Shown here in pieces: positions 9,426 to 17,567 of a stretch of DNA of 21,047 bases (positions within the stretch are counted from its first letter, which is position 1; each line of letters begins with the position of its first letter). The stretch lies in contig ATSW01015797.1 in assembly GCA_000444245.1 (NCBI GenBank), forward strand, positions 1 to 21,047. The letters run 5' to 3'. This DNA comes from Botryllus schlosseri (lineage: Eukaryota > Chordata > Ascidiacea > Stolidobranchia > Styelidae). The translations under genes were made by a program, and so were the position numbers. Under the pieces are notes generated by a model. That model ran no database searches and was not told the origin of the DNA. It saw only the letters and a list, made by a program, of their open reading frames with translations.

Positions 9426-10967
9426 TAACTTTATTATAGTTACACGAGCTATCGGAGCTCTGCTCCTTCATCAGATGATAAAGCGAAAGTAACGCGAAAA
9501 GAGCAAAGCAAAAAGATTTTGAATTTGAACATATACATATTATGACATCATAGTGGGTGAGAACTTTCCAGATTCCAGAATTGTGTACTTTATGACGTCA
9601 TAGGCACAAAGATGTAGTATGCATTAGAAACACATGAAGTAAGCTGTGCTCCTAAAAATTGGATACGGTATAAGGTGTTTGTAGTATAATACACGTACAG
9701 AAAAGTGTCAATTCAAGTATTACATGGTGTAGTGAGACATGCACCCTCTATCTATATTCAGTCCTTGACGGAATGTATCAAATTTGTCGATATATTTTTG
9801 TTCAGTAGCCTTGCGTAGGGTAGAGTCTTCAATGTTCCCGACCAATACGTTGATTATTATGTCGTTCTTCGAGTGTCCATCCGAAGAAAAATGTTCACCG
9901 ACAGGCTTGGATTTGCTGCCTTTCGATATATCATGTCGATATCATGTCCATTTACTCTCTTGTGGAGAGGTTGACTGGTCTCTTCAACGTACCATGCATT
10001 GGTACATCCTTTTCGGCAGCGAATCAAGTATATCAAATGACTTGATTTGCAAGCGAAATGGCCTTTGGTGTTGTGCTTGGCATGTCCTCTTGTGATCACG
10101 TTATTATTATTGAGAATAGCACACGTCTTGCATGAAGATTTTCCGCAATTTTCCACGCCGTTTTTTGTCTTGCCCGGGGTAGTCTGCTATTCACTAAAAT
10201 GTTACGCAAGCTGCGTGGTTGTCGTATGGCTAAAATAGGCCTCCTCGGGAATACTTCATTGCATTTTGGATCATTATTAAGATATTTTCGCAAAATCTTG
10301 CGGATCCTTTCTGCTCCCGGAAAATAAGTCGTGACCAGAGGCACTCTGCGATCTCGTGCTTCTCTGTTATTCCGACTGCAATCAAGGAGTTCTTCACGTG
10401 GTACATTAAGAGCCTTCTTTATTTGAGTCTTTTTTAGCTGTTGGTCGTAGCCAGATTTGGTTAGTTAATTTCTCAAAACTCCCAAGTGATCATTTTTGTC
10501 CTCTTTGAGCAGATTTTGTGTATTCGAAGGGCTTTGCTGTACACTGTTCCTTTTTTGCAGTGTAACGGATGGAAACTATGGTAATTTAAAATCTTATCAG
10601 AGTCAGTAGGTTTGCGGTAGAGGGACGTGAAAACACGGCCTTCTTCGATGTTGACGAGCGTGTCGAGGAAGGGAACTGCAATCATTGAGTTTTCCATGGT
10701 TAGGCGAATATTAGGGTGGAATTGGTTTATGGCCTAGTGAAACGTTTGTAGAGACCGTTCGCCATGGGTCCATATCATGAATATGTCATCGATGTAACGC
10801 GTGTAAAATATAGGCCACAATGTTTGAGTCTCCATGAAATTCTTCTCAAAATGGTGCATGAAAAGGTTCGCGTATTGCGGAGCAAATTTCGTGCCCATTG
10901 CCGTGCCTTGACGCTGTAGAAAGATGTCTTGGTTAAATTTGAACGTAATTAATAAAAACCGGAAGAT
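9426..10967 (-). mobile_element. Penelope-like retroelement, 5'-truncated fossil
   Basis: On the minus strand the block reads, 5' to 3', reverse transcriptase pieces (RQGTAMGTKFAPQYANLF and the catalytic RYIDDIF, about 10905-10765), the conserved FLDTLV...SLYRKPTDSDKIL region (about 10660-10580), and a GIY-YIG endonuclease domain (HLIYLIRCRKGCTNAWYVEE, about 10050-9990). The 3' end carries TCTGATGAAGGAG and AGCTCCGATAGCTCGTG, familiar from the 3' regions of these elements. It lacks the front of the reverse transcriptase, ends where a SINE begins, and is clearly broken by several disruptions. The divergence suggests an old insertion. Confidence 0.88.
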
Positions 10968-11246
10968 GTGGCGAGATAGCGCAGTGGTATAATCCGCGGC
11001 TGCAACACCAATGGGTGCGGGTTCGAGTCCGACCGAGGTCGACTTCCGAAGTCCGATATCTAAGTGTTGGAGGTTTACCTAGGCTCCTCCTCGCCACCTC
11101 ATCCGCGTCAGCGGTGTCTTACAAAAGCCTAGAGGTGGGTCGTGCTATAAGTCGGCAGTTACGAAAAATAAGAAGAATATCGGCCTGGTGTAAATGACCA
11201 TAGTAGTCGACAAACACCATGAATACCCCAAAACAAACAAACAAAC
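10968..11246 (+). mobile_element. tRNA-derived SINE, copy 2 (intact promoter boxes)
   Basis: The head is tRNA-like: an A box TAGCGCAGTGG at 10977-10987 and a perfect B box GGTTCGAGTCC at 11020-11030, spaced as in tRNAs. The anticodon-like loop CTGCAAC between them suggests a tRNA-Cys (GCA) ancestor, an inference only. A non-tRNA body (GGCTCCTCCTCGCCACCTC, ATGACCATAGTAGTCGAC) ends in an (AAAC)n tail. It abuts the truncated edge of the Penelope-like element. The copy at 1917-2154 lacks the B box. Confidence 0.93.
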
Positions 11247-11514
11247 ATCCCAGAAAGTCATAAGGGAAATGACTTCACGAGTGGTATTTTAGATTCGCAG
11301 CTCCATCAAGTGGATTACTTTCAGTGCCATAGTTCGAAAATCCGATTCGTGCGTGTGTTAGAGAGGGTAGTCAGGTGCAGTTAGGTACAAATGATTCATA
11401 AATTCTCTGTCACAACTCATTCAAAATGAGTTTATAAAAGCAATTTAAACGCGACATGTTGAAGATTAGTGCTTTGCTCTCAATAAAGAATCAACTGAAG
11501 AGGATTTGCGTCTC
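11247..11514. other. nothing recognised between SINE and direct repeat
   Basis: No element end or gene was seen. It could be further diverged Penelope-like sequence upstream of the SINE, but no reverse transcriptase motif is readable. Confidence 0.35.
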
Positions 11515-11716
11515 GGTGTCGGATATAACGCACTAACGCAAGTCGCTTCGACACCTTCCTATCTTTTCATTGTATCGCAGTCTTGCATTGTTTTCAAATG
11601 ATGGAATTCTTCATAAAACTGAACTGATTATGTAAGAGTTGTCATATATTGAATCCGCTGCTGCCATTTGAAAAACCTCTTTGAACCGAACGTCCTATAA
11701 CTACATGTACAAATTA
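11515..11716. repeat. right copy of the direct repeat flanking the Penelope-like element
   Basis: It matches 9205-9425 in direct orientation: CGGTGTC, AAGTCGCTTCGACACC, TTTTCATTGTATCGCAG, then weaker similarity to about 11716. Confidence 0.6.
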
Positions 11717-11902
11717 TCAAATCATCAAATTATAAGCCGATAAATAAAACACGAATTATTAAAATTTTCGAGATTTTGTTGAAATTATGTTCATTTCGTC
11801 TTCACAAAAGAACGAAGAGAGGCAAGTTTCACACAGTAAAAAAGTGAGCCATTTGCGGAGACGTATTTATGGAAACATGGAACGATGCTGTCAGCATTGG
11901 TG

Positions 11903-12198
11903 CTCAATAGTAGGGATCTGCAAATCTGAGAACATATCGATTCTTGAAGATTCAAATTTCCATTCTATTCTACGAATAGGCACAACTTATTATGACAAAC
12001 TGTTTATTGAGGATGACCACTGACCAGCTTATGAAATATCGTTAATGCTAATGTTAATATGTGTGCGTTATTCTCAAATCAATGTATCTTCATGTCTTCT
12101 GTCGCTATATAATCAAATAAATGATTTCGTTTAAATGGCTTATAATCCCAATGAGTGTGGCCCTCGAGCTAAANCGATTGTGCATCCCTGCTATAAAG
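11903..12198. mobile_element. hAT MITE, about 280 bp
   Basis: The element spans 11911-12190, from TAGGGATCTGCA to TGTGCATCCCTG, which agree as imperfect inverted repeats. The flanking octamers CTCAATAG and CTATAAAG agree at 5 of 8. The right-end motif recurs at 15266-15282 (TTGTGCCCATCCCT), marking a second member. A 78-codon frame (11787-12023) crosses its left edge and is not a gene. Confidence 0.6.
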
Positions 12199-12334
12199 GC
12201 TGTGGATTATAGCCCCTCTAGTCCCAACTCTCACAATAGATAACTAACCTACGTATAGATGTACAACACGAGACTGCAGAAATAGTGCAATATAGCTAGA
12301 ACCTTTTCGTAGGTTAGTCATCTAGGAATCTCAC

Positions 12335-12521
12335 TTTCTCGTTTTTCTTGCAATCAAAGTCACTTTGGCATTCTGCACTGCATGACGTTACGTTCCAGTC
12401 CGGTGACTCCAATACGAGGGTTCCGTTTCCCCACCAGGTTTTTCTCTTCGCTCTGTCGAAGTCACTCGGAGCTGAGCAAAGCCCCGGTTTGTGATGCCGG
12501 ATGTCGCTAAGGAATGCGCAA
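12335..12521 (-). CDS. ANOS1: anosmin-1 homologue, coding exon 4 (first half of WAP domain)
   Basis: Minus-strand exon with acceptor TTGTTTCAG and donor GAAA|GTGAGA. It supplies residues 96-157 plus the last base of the Ser95 codon. CAFLSDIRHHKPGLCSAP lines up with CEFLKYILLVKQGDCPAP of human anosmin-1. Cys142, Cys146 and Cys152 followed by KKNEK give the first half of a whey-acidic-protein core, C-x3-C-x5-C-x4-K; a Cys-Cys pair should open the next exon. Between Cys110 and Cys142 there are 31 residues, against about 13 in the human protein as I recall it. The extra stretch is Trp- and Asn-rich with two N-glycosylation sequons (N127, N138). It ends in phase 0. No exon with the rest of the WAP domain or the fibronectin III repeats was found at lower coordinates. 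Confidence 0.9.
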
Positions 12522-12951
12522 CTGAAACAAAACGTTAAAGAGACTTTTGGTGTACATAACTATGATATACATTTGAATATTATATTCTATAATTAAATAT
12601 ATTTATAAAATGTATACAGAACTTTCTTCAATCCTCATTACGAACCCAAGTAAGATATGAGCAGATTTAATATATCGAAATACTGTTACGAATTCAAGAT
12701 TAAAATCCAAGTCAAAATCCACACTATCGTTGACATCATGTCAAAATCAGAGTCCAAATCTGAAAATAACTGACATCTATCTAAAAGGCGCCTGGAAAGC
12801 GAAAAATATTAGAAATTCGATGTCCAAGTCCAGCACAGAATTTGTACTACTACTTATCCGAATCCATCCAAAATTTTCAAATCTGTTTATTTATTCAAAT
12901 CCAAATCCATGCAGATTGCTTATCTCTGACCCGAACGCTTCATTTACGAAC
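12522..12951 (-). other. anosmin-1 intron 3, with degenerate AAATCCAAGTC repeats
   Basis: A 430-bp intron with matched phase-2 borders. Between 12690 and 12910 (+ strand) it holds many loose variants of (A)AATCC(AAGTC), such as AAATCCAAGTC, GTCCAAATC and CAAATCCAAATCC, a decayed low-complexity repeat. The plus-strand open frames at 12730-13163 run through this and antisense to exon 3. Confidence 0.6.
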
Positions 12952-13085
12952 CTGTGTGCGCACTCGATATTCCCGCCACACGTTTCCAGGCAAGCCGACA
13001 AATTGAGTCTCGGGCGCTCGCAGGGCGAAGTGCAGAAATTGCAGTTCGGGCTTCTCGAGGTCGACAAACACGCACGAGATTTGGA
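12952..13085 (-). CDS. ANOS1: anosmin-1 homologue, coding exon 3 (cysteine-rich region)
   Basis: The exon follows acceptor TTGTTGTTATCTGCAG and ends ACACAG|GTTCGT. It encodes residues 51-94 and two bases of Ser95. The pattern C56...C65-x2-C68-x3-C72...C82-x3-C86...C92-x3-C96 matches the anosmin-1 cysteine-rich module, where human has C-S-K-C-L-E-P-C, then C-Q-S-F-C and E-C-L-T-S-C; here NCNFCTSPC, CLETC and ECAHSC. This module lies before the WAP domain in the secreted matrix protein, which in vertebrates binds heparan sulfate and guides neuronal growth. The exon enters in phase 0 and leaves in phase 2, agreeing with both neighbours. Confidence 0.9.
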
Positions 13086-14079
13086 CTGCAGATAACAACA
13101 AACTTCTTACTTGTTGTCATGGTGACATTGGGTTTGAAACTGACTTTGCCTTGGTACTTATAAAACGGAAGTCATGTTCCGTAGCAATCAAGTTATTGAA
13201 TGTGCGAGAATAAGCAAAACCAACAAAATTGCTCGCAGAGACTTTAACTTTTTGCACTTTGGTGCTTCTTATTTGGAATGTGCGAGTCTCAAATCATATT
13301 GAAACTTTGCCAGTAGAAATAGCCATACATCTTAACCAGCACTATAACTTAGCGAAAAGAGTGTACAATGTGCATTCACTCCCAAATATTGGTACCCCAA
13401 AACATAACCTATCCCTCGAAATTAAGATATCCTGTTCTCGAAGTTTCGATCGAATATTTCATGGGATTGTTAGCGACTGAACAGCATTTGCTTATTTGTG
13501 TGGGCCGATCGATAATCGCTGATATTGTTCTGTATGCATTCAATCGCTGGTTCTTTCGCGCACTTGGCGGATGAGACGATTCTGATTGATTCATAGAATC
13601 AAGTATTGTTATAAATCTTATGTTCCTATACGTACCTCCGTTCCGTCGTACTCCAGTTGTGCTTATTCTGATTTTTGATTGATTTATACCGCGGTAAAAT
13701 TACGAGATAATTTCTATTTTCGTGTACCACAGTTTGGATGTGAATACATAGTTTTTTAGGTGAAAGTGCTGAATGTCAAATTTTGTATGAACATGCATTA
13801 ATCTAAGCAATGCTATTGGACAACATTCTCAATATGATTGGCACTTCACACTGCTCAGTTTGGAAACTGAACAATGAACATGGTCATCTATTGACGGCGG
13901 AATAAACTCATCATTCCTTGGGAAATGAATATCCTTCGTAAAGAACACAAAACTAAACGGCAAACTCCAACCCGGTATGAATATACACAAAATACTCTAT
14001 TTGGCAGAGAGAAGCCTGTCCTAGTAATGCGTTGTTACTATGAAATTGTCAAGTGACGAAGAAGCATGATGTCACTTAC
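13086..14079 (-). other. anosmin-1 intron 2
   Basis: A 994-bp intron with no recognised element. A 10-bp palindrome TACCGCGGTA lies at about 13687. An exon-like patch before a GTACGT donor near 13633 (-) was considered, but it breaks the frame and does not look like anosmin. Confidence 0.6.
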
Positions 14080-14125
14080 CGTAGTATTTCTGACGACGCG
14101 TCTTTGTTCTTCCTCTGAAAAGCAC
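14080..14125 (-). CDS. ANOS1: anosmin-1 homologue, 46-nt coding exon 2
   Basis: A microexon with acceptor TTATTTCGTCACAG and the best donor in the window, ACG|GTAAGT. Its first base completes Arg35 with exon 1; the rest gives CFSEEEQRRVVRNTT (36-50), ending in phase 0. Joined to exon 1 it creates RCVSRCFS, equivalent to RCASRCLS at the start of the human cysteine-rich region. NTT at 48-50 is an N-glycosylation sequon. Agreement of phase, cysteine spacing and splice signals on both sides is what supports so short an exon. Confidence 0.87.
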
Positions 14126-14188
14126 CTGTGACGAAATAAGGCGACTTGCGGCGGCAATAAGGAACCGTCGTCAGTAAATATCAGTCGC

Positions 14189-14405
14189 TAACCAGACCTG
14201 GACAACTAGAAAATTTTCATCTTTCCCAAATTAGATTAATAGTGAAATTACTGACTTCACAACAAATTTGGAAATTGAATGGAATTACTAACTAGAAAGT
14301 TCATATCAAATCAGAGTTAGATTAGATAGGAATTTGATTCCGAGAATTACGCTCTAATTAGTCAAATTGCATAACTAGAAGGATCTAATTGTCCAAGTCT
14401 GGTTA
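14189..14405. mobile_element. Tc1/mariner-like MITE inside anosmin intron 1
   Basis: A 213-bp element at 14191-14403 flanked by TA. The left end ACCAGACCTGGACAA and the right end TTGTCCAAGTCTGGT are inverted repeats with one mismatch in 15. The interior is AT-rich with no frame. It fills three quarters of the 284-bp intron and starts at intron position +7, so the GTAGTA donor is host GTAG plus the TA target site. A related copy lies at 16181-16602. Confidence 0.82.
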
Positions 14406-14409
14406 CTAC

Positions 14410-14513
14410 CTCGAAACGCATCTCGGCCTGAGGAACAAATTGTCCGCATGTCTTGACTCGCAAAACTTTACAAAAATCACGAGAGCAAATAATATGAAGA
14501 TAGATTTCTCCAT
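14410..14513 (-). CDS. ANOS1: anosmin-1 homologue, coding exon 1 (signal peptide)
   Basis: The ATG at 14513-14511 opens MEKSIFILFALVIFVKFCES, a textbook signal peptide: one lysine, a hydrophobic core of about 13 residues, then a small-residue cleavage zone near 18-23. After it comes LFLRPRCVS, ending in two bases of the Arg35 codon at donor GAG|GTAGTA. With exon 2 this gives the RCVSRC start of the anosmin cysteine-rich region. The four exons give 157 residues, compared with about 680 in the human protein. The predicted product is secreted or matrix-bound. Confidence 0.87.
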
Positions 14514-14537
14514 ATTTGTATCCGGTAGTCTCAGTTC

Positions 14538-14546
14538 GTTTATATA
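14538..14546 (-). promoter_or_regulatory. TATA-like box upstream of anosmin-1
   Basis: TATATAAAC on the minus strand starts 33 bases upstream of the ATG. If used in the normal way, transcription would start at or next to the start codon, leaving almost no leader. Either it is not the real TATA box, or the leader is replaced by trans-splicing or an upstream intron. Confidence 0.35.
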
Positions 14547-14974
14547 ACCCCAATTCAAAAAGCCAGCGATCTGGAGATTTTCGAAGTTTTGAATCGAGCC
14601 TAGGCAACTACAGTATCAAACCGTGCCGCTTCTCCTGAAAGCGACGCGATATATTGATCGCTTAAGTGATCTAGCCAGTTAAAGTCAGCGGCAAAATCAA
14701 TATAGTAATTCGATCAAGACAATCAATGTCACAAAGAGGCTTGATTAAAATACCGAAGTTCTTCTCTTCGATTGCGGATCATGAGACACGAATACGGAGG
14801 TTAAGGATGTTCGCTTGAATGAAACGATCGAGTGTGTGTATAATGGTGCAGATATACGATGACGTCATCCGCTTTGTTGATAGTAGGGTAAGCACAAAGA
14901 ATGTGTCATGTTGAGTATTCCAGTATCATTCAGTATGACATCGCAATAGTGTGAATAATGTAGAAAGTTTTAAC
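14547..14974. other. no gene seen upstream of anosmin-1
   Basis: This intergenic stretch would hold the distal promoter of the minus-strand anosmin gene. No repeats or exons were recognised. A CRE-like ATGACGTCATCC lies at about 14858-14869. Confidence 0.4.
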
Positions 14975-15145
14975 ATGTACCATATGCAATCAAAAAGGAC
15001 ATATCGCCTGTTCTGGTGCCTATATCTCATTGCAACTACTAACAATGCTCAGGGTTTGACTCCGGTTACTACATGTTACTTATGCTGCGATGCGACCAAT
15101 CGAGGATTACAGACGTCTGCAGCGGAAACAGTAACGAAACGATAA
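14975..15145 (+). CDS. possible small secreted peptide or first exon
   Basis: From the ATG at 14975 (or 14984) the frame encodes a basic start (MQSKRTYR), a hydrophobic stretch FWCLYLIA, then NNAQG, a plausible signal cleavage site, and a cysteine cluster CYLCC before a stop at 15143-15145. It is divergent from anosmin-1, about 460 bases away. CYxC after a signal peptide recalls three-finger Ly6-type proteins, but there are too few cysteines to claim that. No strong donor is seen and a repeat begins nearby, so chance is a serious alternative. Confidence 0.25.
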   Translation: MYHMQSKRTYRLFWCLYLIATTNNAQGLTPVTTCYLCCDATNRGLQTSAAETVTKR

Positions 15146-15282
15146 TAATTCAAATTCTTAGTGGCAAGGGGCATATAATTCAGTACTCGAAAAAAATCAT
15201 TTTTCCCCGCGCGACACGAATCGTCGGGATTAACATTCGATGAAGATTCGAGAACTCGAAACATTGTGCCCATCCCTATTTA
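15146..15282 (-). mobile_element. hAT MITE fragment
   Basis: Read on the minus strand it starts AGGGATGGGCACAATG and continues CGAGTTCTCGAATCTTCATCG, the same style as the MITE at 11911-12190. No second end was identified. Confidence 0.45.
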
Positions 15283-15439
15283 AGAACTGATTGCGGTCTA
15301 TCCTCATCGACCATTACCGCCTAGCGTTGAAACAATATCCTTCTCTTCGATTCAAAAACCCGACATTGCAAGTACGATTGCATATTAGTCAAGCAAACCA
15401 AATTTCAATCAACGAAAGTATACTAGGGTTACCATACGT

Positions 15440-15559
15440 CAGGTGCGGGCAACATACGACCCGCGGGCCGGATCCGGCCNGCGGANAGTTTCCCGTCNCA
15501 CATGATAATGTGGCCCGCGGCCCCAGTCTGCCGAGATTCCCCACNTCTTGCTTAAACGT
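15440..15559 (+). mobile_element. hAT-like left end
   Basis: CAGGTGCGGGCAACATACGA followed by CCCGCGGGCCGGATCCGGCC is a typical hAT left terminus. The sequence contains several N bases. It runs directly into the dispersed repeat at 15560, which may be its interior; the matching right end was not found. Confidence 0.55.
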
Positions 15560-16100
15560 CAAATTTNAGTGACGGTGTGCAAGACCATTACTGCCTCACC
15601 CCAAACCCCCGAATTGNAGGGAGCCGAGCTCGAAGGANGCCAAAATTATTTCGCGAATTTAAATGAATTATGAAGTATTTCTTTAAAAATTTATGCANCT
15701 TTTTCAAAAATTTTTCGCGCTGTGCACAATTTAATGTTGACAATTAACTTAATTATTGGGTACCCTCGCCCCAACAAAAAGACGCATGATATATAGAAAT
15801 GGACACTTTGGTGTTGGCCATTACCGCGCCACGACGCACCAAGACATATGAAGTTATAGGCCATGCGACTCCGNGAAGTGTGCTACCAGACCGATCAGCA
15901 GCGAGAAGACCTTGGCCGAAAAGGACTGCCCTTGTGCTGACCGAAAACTTCGATATATATATATATAATTATATAATATATATGTTTAAATGTACATTGG
16001 CGCCTAAATGGCTGGCACCGAATCTTCCTGTCCTGACGCTCTNAACTCATAACTTCGAAAATCAGTAAAATGAAATTGTTTGTGTGCCTCGCCAAATTGA
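15560..16100 (+). repeat. dispersed repeat, inverted copy of 640-1220
   Basis: This is the plus-strand partner of 640-1220, with the same order of landmarks from CGAGCTCGAAGG through TTGGGTACCC, CCATTACCGCGCC, CATGCGACTCCG, TTGGCCGAAAAGGACTGCC to AATGGCTGGCACCGAATCTT. It contains an AT dinucleotide run near 15955-15985. Open frames on both strands contain N bases and are not credible genes. Confidence 0.75.
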
Positions 16101-16180
16101 AAATTGTATTGCCTATGTATTTTCCTATTGCATTAATATATATACACTGTATTCCTATTACACGACATGTGTACACTGTC

Positions 16181-16602
16181 CCAGGCTTGAACAACAATAG
16201 AAAATTTTAAGCTCTTCCAAATTGAATTAGATTAAAATTAAAGCGCATTTTTTTTTCAAATTGGATTTTGCTCAATTTGCAAAAACTTGAAAATTGACAG
16301 AAATTATGAATGACAAGGAAATCCTGCAAAATTCAAGTCTACTTCATANGAAGGAGCATGANATTGGTTAGCGTCTGTGCACCATAGCTGAAAAGTTGGA
16401 CGTGATGTTGCACGAGGCGGATATTTTTGTTAGCTCACTACCAAATACCATAGTCAATTAGGCATTTTCAGAAGAACAATGAATATGATGAGAATTAAAA
16501 GAGAATAGAAACTCAACTAATTAGGTTAGAATTAGATAAATGAGATTTCGTACTACTAGGGTGAAATTAGACAACTAGAATTATTTATTTGTCAAAGTCT
16601 GC
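16181..16602. mobile_element. second, longer copy of the anosmin-intron MITE family
   Basis: The left end CCAGGCTTGAACAAC...AATAGAAAATTTTAAGC and the right end GACAACTAGAATTA...TTGTCAAAGTCTGC correspond to the two ends of the 14191-14403 element (GGACAACTAGAAAATTTTCA and AACTAGAAGGATC...TTGTCCAAGTCTGG). At 422 bp it is twice as long, with extra AT-rich interior. No clear TA flank was seen. Confidence 0.6.
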
Positions 16603-16814
16603 ACGGTATGGTGATGCAATATGCTAAAAATAATTTAATTATTGTGATGAATAAATGAAGACAATCTAATTATGTTCGTATCAAGATAAGTTAGTGAATA
16701 ACTATGTATTTTAAAATGAATATGGATGAATTTACTTACTCTAGCTAACCTGTTTTAACTGATGTGCATATTCATGACTAACAGCTCTGAGTAACGCGTT
16801 GTTATTCTCAATAG
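16603..16814. other. AT-rich, nothing recognised
   Basis: No element ends and no coding frame. It precedes an acceptor-like TTGTTATTCTCAATAG at 16799-16814. Confidence 0.4.
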
Positions 16815-16932
16815 ATCAGGCATGAGTTTCAACTGCTTGTTGATAGAAGTGTTGAAGAAATGCATGAGAAGTACATGGAAATGCTTCTCACTCTTGATAA
16901 AGTTTTTGGAGAGCAGACTGATCAAGAGGTTG
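16815..16932 (+). CDS. orphan exon candidate, function unknown
   Basis: After a good acceptor (TTATTCTCAATAG) the frame reads RHEFQLLVDRSVEEMHEKY and continues MEMLLTLDKVFGEQTDQE, an amphipathic, charged helix-like segment with ordinary codon use. A donor TTG|GTATTA follows at 16932. A TAG just before the acceptor and a TAA at 16947 bound the frame, so it makes sense only as a spliced exon. No partner exon was found and I do not recognise the protein. An overlapping frame starting MSFNCLLIEVL is a weaker alternative. Confidence 0.35.
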
Positions 16933-16965
16933 GTATTATGTTTGATAATTAACAGTGCTACAGTC

Positions 16966-17233
16966 ATAGGCGCCGACTTTTATATTTGCATGGGGTGGCG
17001 GCAGGCGCGTAGCCAGGGGGTGTCGATATCCCCTCTTTGAAACGCAAAACCACTTCCTTTTGAAATGAGCATGACTCTAATATTCATCAAGTCGTATTAT
17101 CAGTGTTACGCTGGGCCGCGACCAATTAGCGAGATTCGTCTGTGCACGCATATCGCATCACACAATGCTACACTGTAAAAACTGGGGCCACCCCTAGACG
17201 TGGTTCAAAATGCCACCCCATTATCAGAAGAGT
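16966..17233 (+). mobile_element. fragments with hAT-like left-end motifs
   Basis: CATAGGCGCCGACTTTTATA at 16966 and GGCGCGTAGCCAGGGGG at about 17003 are left-end motifs of hAT-type elements; the second shares GCGTAGCCAGG with the 2293-3887 element. Neither has a clear partner end. The next 200 bases hold no gene. Confidence 0.4.
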
Positions 17234-17334
17234 AGGGTGGACTGGTCCACCCACGCCACCGGGTAGACTGGTCTAACCACGCCACAGGGCAGACTGGTCT
17301 AACCACGCCACAGGGTAGACTGGTCTAACCACCC
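17234..17334. repeat. 26-bp tandem repeat, about four copies
   Basis: The unit runs CCACGCCACAGGGTAGAC then TGGTCTAA, with three near-identical copies and one diverged copy at the left (GGGTGGACTGGTCCAC). Each unit contains the near-palindrome AGACTGGTCT. Two copies of the palindrome TATCCGGATA follow at 17336-17345 and 17357-17366. Confidence 0.88.
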
Positions 17335-17366
17335 CTATCCGGATATAACCCTTACCTATCCGGATA

Positions 17367-17537
17367 CATCAACCTTGGTATATGCCTTACAGAAGTCAAA
17401 CCAAGGCATAGCAACCTATATATCCTGCCCGAATACCTTCATCAAACGCTCAATCTCCGGTTACCAATACCAACCCATATCTTTGTCAAACGCCTATTCC
17501 TGCTGCACTCTTACATACCCCATCGGTTTTTGTGATG
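17367..17537. other. 3' flank of the minus-strand gene, no feature
   Basis: This C-rich, AT-mixed sequence lies between the tandem repeat and the poly(A) signal of the gene on the minus strand. Nothing recognised. Confidence 0.4.
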
Positions 17538-17543
17538 TTTATT
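17538..17543 (-). terminator. poly(A) signal AATAAA
   Basis: AATAAA on the minus strand begins 25 bases after the stop codon at 17570-17568, the right place for 3' end formation of the gene at 17568-19084. Confidence 0.65.
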
Positions 17544-17567
17544 GAAGTGTTCATTATGCCTCGCATG

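Noticed and set aside
9784-10238. Plus-strand frames of 103 and 63 codons
   Set aside because: They are antisense to the GIY-YIG part of the Penelope-like element.
12730-13163. Two overlapping plus-strand frames of 121 and 69 codons
   Set aside because: They run through a decayed intron repeat and antisense to anosmin exon 3.
13600-13660. Exon-like patch on the minus strand before a GTACGT donor in anosmin intron 2
   Set aside because: Its frame does not fit either neighbour and no cysteine pattern appears; the 46-nt exon at 14080-14125 already links exons 1 and 3 in phase.
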